From Pseudonocardia abyssalis (lineage in GTDB: Bacteria; Actinomycetota; Actinomycetes; Mycobacteriales; Pseudonocardiaceae), in the NCBI RefSeq assembly GCF_019263705.2, contig NZ_JADQDK010000001.1:5146001-5210000 (forward strand): a stretch of DNA of 64,000 nt, given 5' to 3'. A program made the position numbers and the translations under genes. Each line of letters opens with the position of its first letter. Position 1 is the stretch's first letter. The notes under the pieces are model-generated. The model did no database searches, was not told where the DNA came from, and was given only the letters and a program-made list of their open reading frames with translations. Below, piece by piece: positions 62,042-64,000 of this stretch.

Positions 62042-63274
62042 TCAGGTCTGGGCCAGGAGGTACCGGCCGAAGTGCGGCACGGTGAACGCGATCTGGCCGC
62101 GCTGCGCGGAGAAGACGAGGCCCTTCTTGAGCAGGCTGTCGCGGGCGGGCGACAGGGAGGACGCCCGCCGCTCCAGGTGCTCGGCGATCCCCGAGGTCCC
62201 GACGGGCTCGTCACGGCCGTCGGCCAGCTCGGCCATCGCGCGCAGGTACTCGCGCTCGGCCGGGGTGGCGCGCTCGAAGCGCGACCCGAAGAAGCCGACG
62301 GCGAGCTCCGCCTCCGCCTCCGGCGCGGCCATCTTCACGTCGGCCGCGCAGATCGGGGTGCGCGGCGCGGCGTCCCACGCGGCCTTGCCGTAGGCCTGCA
62401 CGAAGTACGGGTAGCCACCGGAGCGCTCGTAGAGGGCGTCCAGGGCGTCGACGTCGAACGTGGCGTCCTCGCGCTCGGCGGGGGCGAGGAGGGCGAAGTC
62501 GGCGTCGGCGCGGTCGAGCTGGCCGATCCGGGCGTAGCGGAACAGGCGCTCCGAGTACGACTTCGACGCGGACAGCACCGCGGGCAGGTGCGGCAGCCCG
62601 GCGCCCACCACCACCAGCGGCGACCGCGACTGCGACAGCTCGTGGCACGCCGCGCACAGGGCCGAGACGTCGTCGGCGCGGAGATCCTGCATCTCGTCGA
62701 TGAGGATGGCGACGCCGGTCTCCAGGTCGGCCGCGAGCGTCGCGACCTCGGTGAACAGCTCGACGAGGTCGATCTCGATGTCGCCGGAGTCGGCTTTGCC
62801 GGTGCGCACCGGAACGTCGATGCCAGGCTGCCAGCGGTCGCGCAGCTTGGCGTCGGCGGGGGCGGAGCGCAGCGCGAATGCCTTGAGGACGCCGAGCACC
62901 TCGTCGACGCGCTCGCCGTCGGGATGGCGGACGGCGAGGTCGCGGATCGCGCGGTGCAGGGCCGCGGACAGCGGGCGTCGCAGGTCGGCGTCCGGCCGGG
63001 CCTCGATCTTCCCGGCTCCCCAGCCCGCACGGACGGCCATCGACCGCAGCTCGCCCAGCAGCACGGTCTTCCCGACGCCGCGCAGCCCGGTGAGCACGAG
63101 GCTGCGCTCCGGACGCCCGCGCGCGACGCGCTCCAGGACGATCTCGAACGCGTCGAGCTCGCGGTCGCGGCCGGCGAGCTCGGGCGGCCGCTGGCCGGCG
63201 CCTGGGGCGAAGGGGTTGCGCACGGGGTCCACGGATCGGACGGTATCCGCGGTTCTCGGTGAAACCGTAGACAT
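62042..63274 (-). CDS. AAA_16-type ATPase (Orc1/STAND-like ATP-binding protein)
   Basis: 410 residues. ATPase domain with Walker A GLRGVGKTVLL (about 65), Walker B VAILIDEMQDL (about 190), sensor LVVVGAGLPHLP, lid region GGYPYFVQAYGKAAWD, and a C-terminal winged helix (ARDSLLKKGLVFSAQRGQIA). The layout resembles Cdc6/Orc1-like or MNS-type ATPases that are common orphans in actinobacteria. No effector domain is fused. Function unknown; a signalling or DNA-linked role is possible. Confidence 0.8.
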   Translation of the reverse strand: MSTVSPRTADTVRSVDPVRNPFAPGAGQRPPELAGRDRELDAFEIVLERVARGRPERSLVLTGLRGVGKTVLLGELRSMAVRAGWGAGKIEARPDADLRRPLSAALHRAIRDLAVRHPDGERVDEVLGVLKAFALRSAPADAKLRDRWQPGIDVPVRTGKADSGDIEIDLVELFTEVATLAADLETGVAILIDEMQDLRADDVSALCAACHELSQSRSPLVVVGAGLPHLPAVLSASKSYSERLFRYARIGQLDRADADFALLAPAEREDATFDVDALDALYERSGGYPYFVQAYGKAAWDAAPRTPICAADVKMAAPEAEAELAVGFFGSRFERATPAEREYLRAMAELADGRDEPVGTSGIAEHLERRASSLSPARDSLLKKGLVFSAQRGQIAFTVPHFGRYLLAQT

Positions 63275-63354
63275 CGCTATCGAAGGCGATGGCGTGTCGT
63301 CGATCGGTCCGTATCCGGCTCTCTGGTGTCAACCGGAGAAAGAAGTAGATTCGG

Positions 63355-64000
63355 CTACGCCCGACGGGTCGCCGCGTCGGCCAGGCAGAACAGGCCGAAT
63401 GCGGCGATCCCCGCGGCCACGACGATCAGCAGTCCCGCCCCTGCGACCGACGACCCGAGCACCCGCAGGGCCGCGTCCAGCCCGCCGGCGCGGCCGGGGT
63501 CCGACGAGATCGCCGCGGTGCCCGCGAGCACGCCGATCGCCCCGAGCGCGAGCGCGCGCGACAGGTGCCCGGCGACGCCCAGCCAGGCGATGGCGGCGCG
63601 CGCGACCGGCCCGACCCGGCGCAGGTCGAGATCGCCGAGGAAGGTGCGGCGCACGCCCGTGTACGTCATCGCCACGGCGAGCCCGAGCACCCCCACCGCG
63701 GCCGCCCCGAGCAGCACCCGGCCGAACGGCAGGCCGAGCGCGGTGGCGGCGAGGGAGCGGACCGCGGTGTCGCCACCGGGGCGGCGGATACCGAGCAGGT
63801 AGTCGAGGACGACCAGCGCGAGCCCGCCCGTCGCGATCGCCTTGGCCACCGCACCGAGTCGCTTGCGGACCCGCTCGCCGCCATGCACCCAGCGGAACCC
63901 GAGCGCGGCGGCGCTGACCTGCCACAGCGCGAACGCCGCCAGCCCGACGGCTCCGAGTGCGAGGGTGATGAACCCGCCGGGGGTGCGGGCGACGGTGCCG
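63355..64000 (-). CDS. DUF1206-type membrane protein (C-terminal part; start lies beyond the window)
   Basis: The frame stays open to the right edge, so about 215 residues are seen. Repeats of two-helix units (GGFITLALGAVGLAAFALWQ, AKAIATGGLALVVLDYLL, RVLLGAAAVGVLGLAVAMTY, AIAWLGVAGHLSRALALGAI, LGSSVAGAGLLIVVAAGIAA) with FRWVHGG and SRALALGAIGVLAG motifs match the triple-repeat DUF1206 family. Function unknown. Confidence 0.8.
   Translation of the reverse strand, partial: GTVARTPGGFITLALGAVGLAAFALWQVSAAALGFRWVHGGERVRKRLGAVAKAIATGGLALVVLDYLLGIRRPGGDTAVRSLAATALGLPFGRVLLGAAAVGVLGLAVAMTYTGVRRTFLGDLDLRRVGPVARAAIAWLGVAGHLSRALALGAIGVLAGTAAISSDPGRAGGLDAALRVLGSSVAGAGLLIVVAAGIAAFGLFCLADAATRRA

Overview
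The window is a stretch of high-GC actinobacterial chromosome, most likely from Pseudonocardia or a close relative (order Pseudonocardiales). The reasons are very high GC throughout, many GTG starts and 4-bp GTGA overlaps, an HspR heat-shock regulon with HAIR operators, an iniBAC/iniR locus, an EtfD-type iron-sulphur oxidoreductase and a FadE5-like dehydrogenase. The genus is an inference; no rRNA is present.

Left end (1-12 kb): the 5' part of clpB, a nitronate monooxygenase, an AAA-ATPase/TPR gene pair, an FMN-binding split-barrel protein, a globin-flavoreductase, and the dnaK-grpE-dnaJ-hspR operon. clpB and dnaK each carry a 7-7-7 HspR inverted repeat about 68 bp upstream of the start codon. 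A 16-bp tandem repeat lies behind clpB.

12-26 kb: a large LuxR-type ATPase regulator, then a tightly coupled six-gene minus-strand cluster (22486 down to 15340). It looks like a reduced type IV secretion machine: pilin-like, PrgI/VirB3-position, VirB4 ATPase, VirB6-like, VirB8/TcpC-like and a lytic NlpC/P60 enzyme. No relaxase or coupling protein is nearby. Divergent to it is etfD, preceded by a perfect TTACC-N4-GGTAA palindrome.

26-34 kb: a DesK/NarL-type two-component pair divergent from an ABC-2 exporter across a 14-bp palindrome; dcd; a UDP-GlcNAc 2-epimerase-like gene with altered motifs; and tRNA-Gly(CCC). The 3' end of the tRNA and its terminator stem are repeated 1.6 kb further on, bracketing a decayed element with a frameshifted tyrosine integrase and a DUF6416-like gene.

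34-41 kb: metabolic and housekeeping genes, including a secreted hydrolase, an acyl-CoA dehydrogenase with an AraC regulator, two acetyltransferases, a Cys-nucleophile hydrolase and a DMT exporter.

41-50.5 kb: an iniBAC-type envelope-stress locus. A membrane-anchored Hsp70 paralogue is divergent from iniB, followed by dynamin-like iniA and iniC and a convergent iniR regulator. CCCCYAAC direct repeats precede iniB and a strong hairpin separates iniB from iniA.

50.5-64 kb: an IspD/TarI-like plus RfbF-like cytidylyltransferase pair, a Tat-exported PGRP amidase, a fadE5-like gene with two more copies of the etfD-type palindrome, a second two-component pair, a CBS protein, a VanW-type cell-wall protein, a GroES-like protein, an AAA ATPase and a partial DUF1206 protein.
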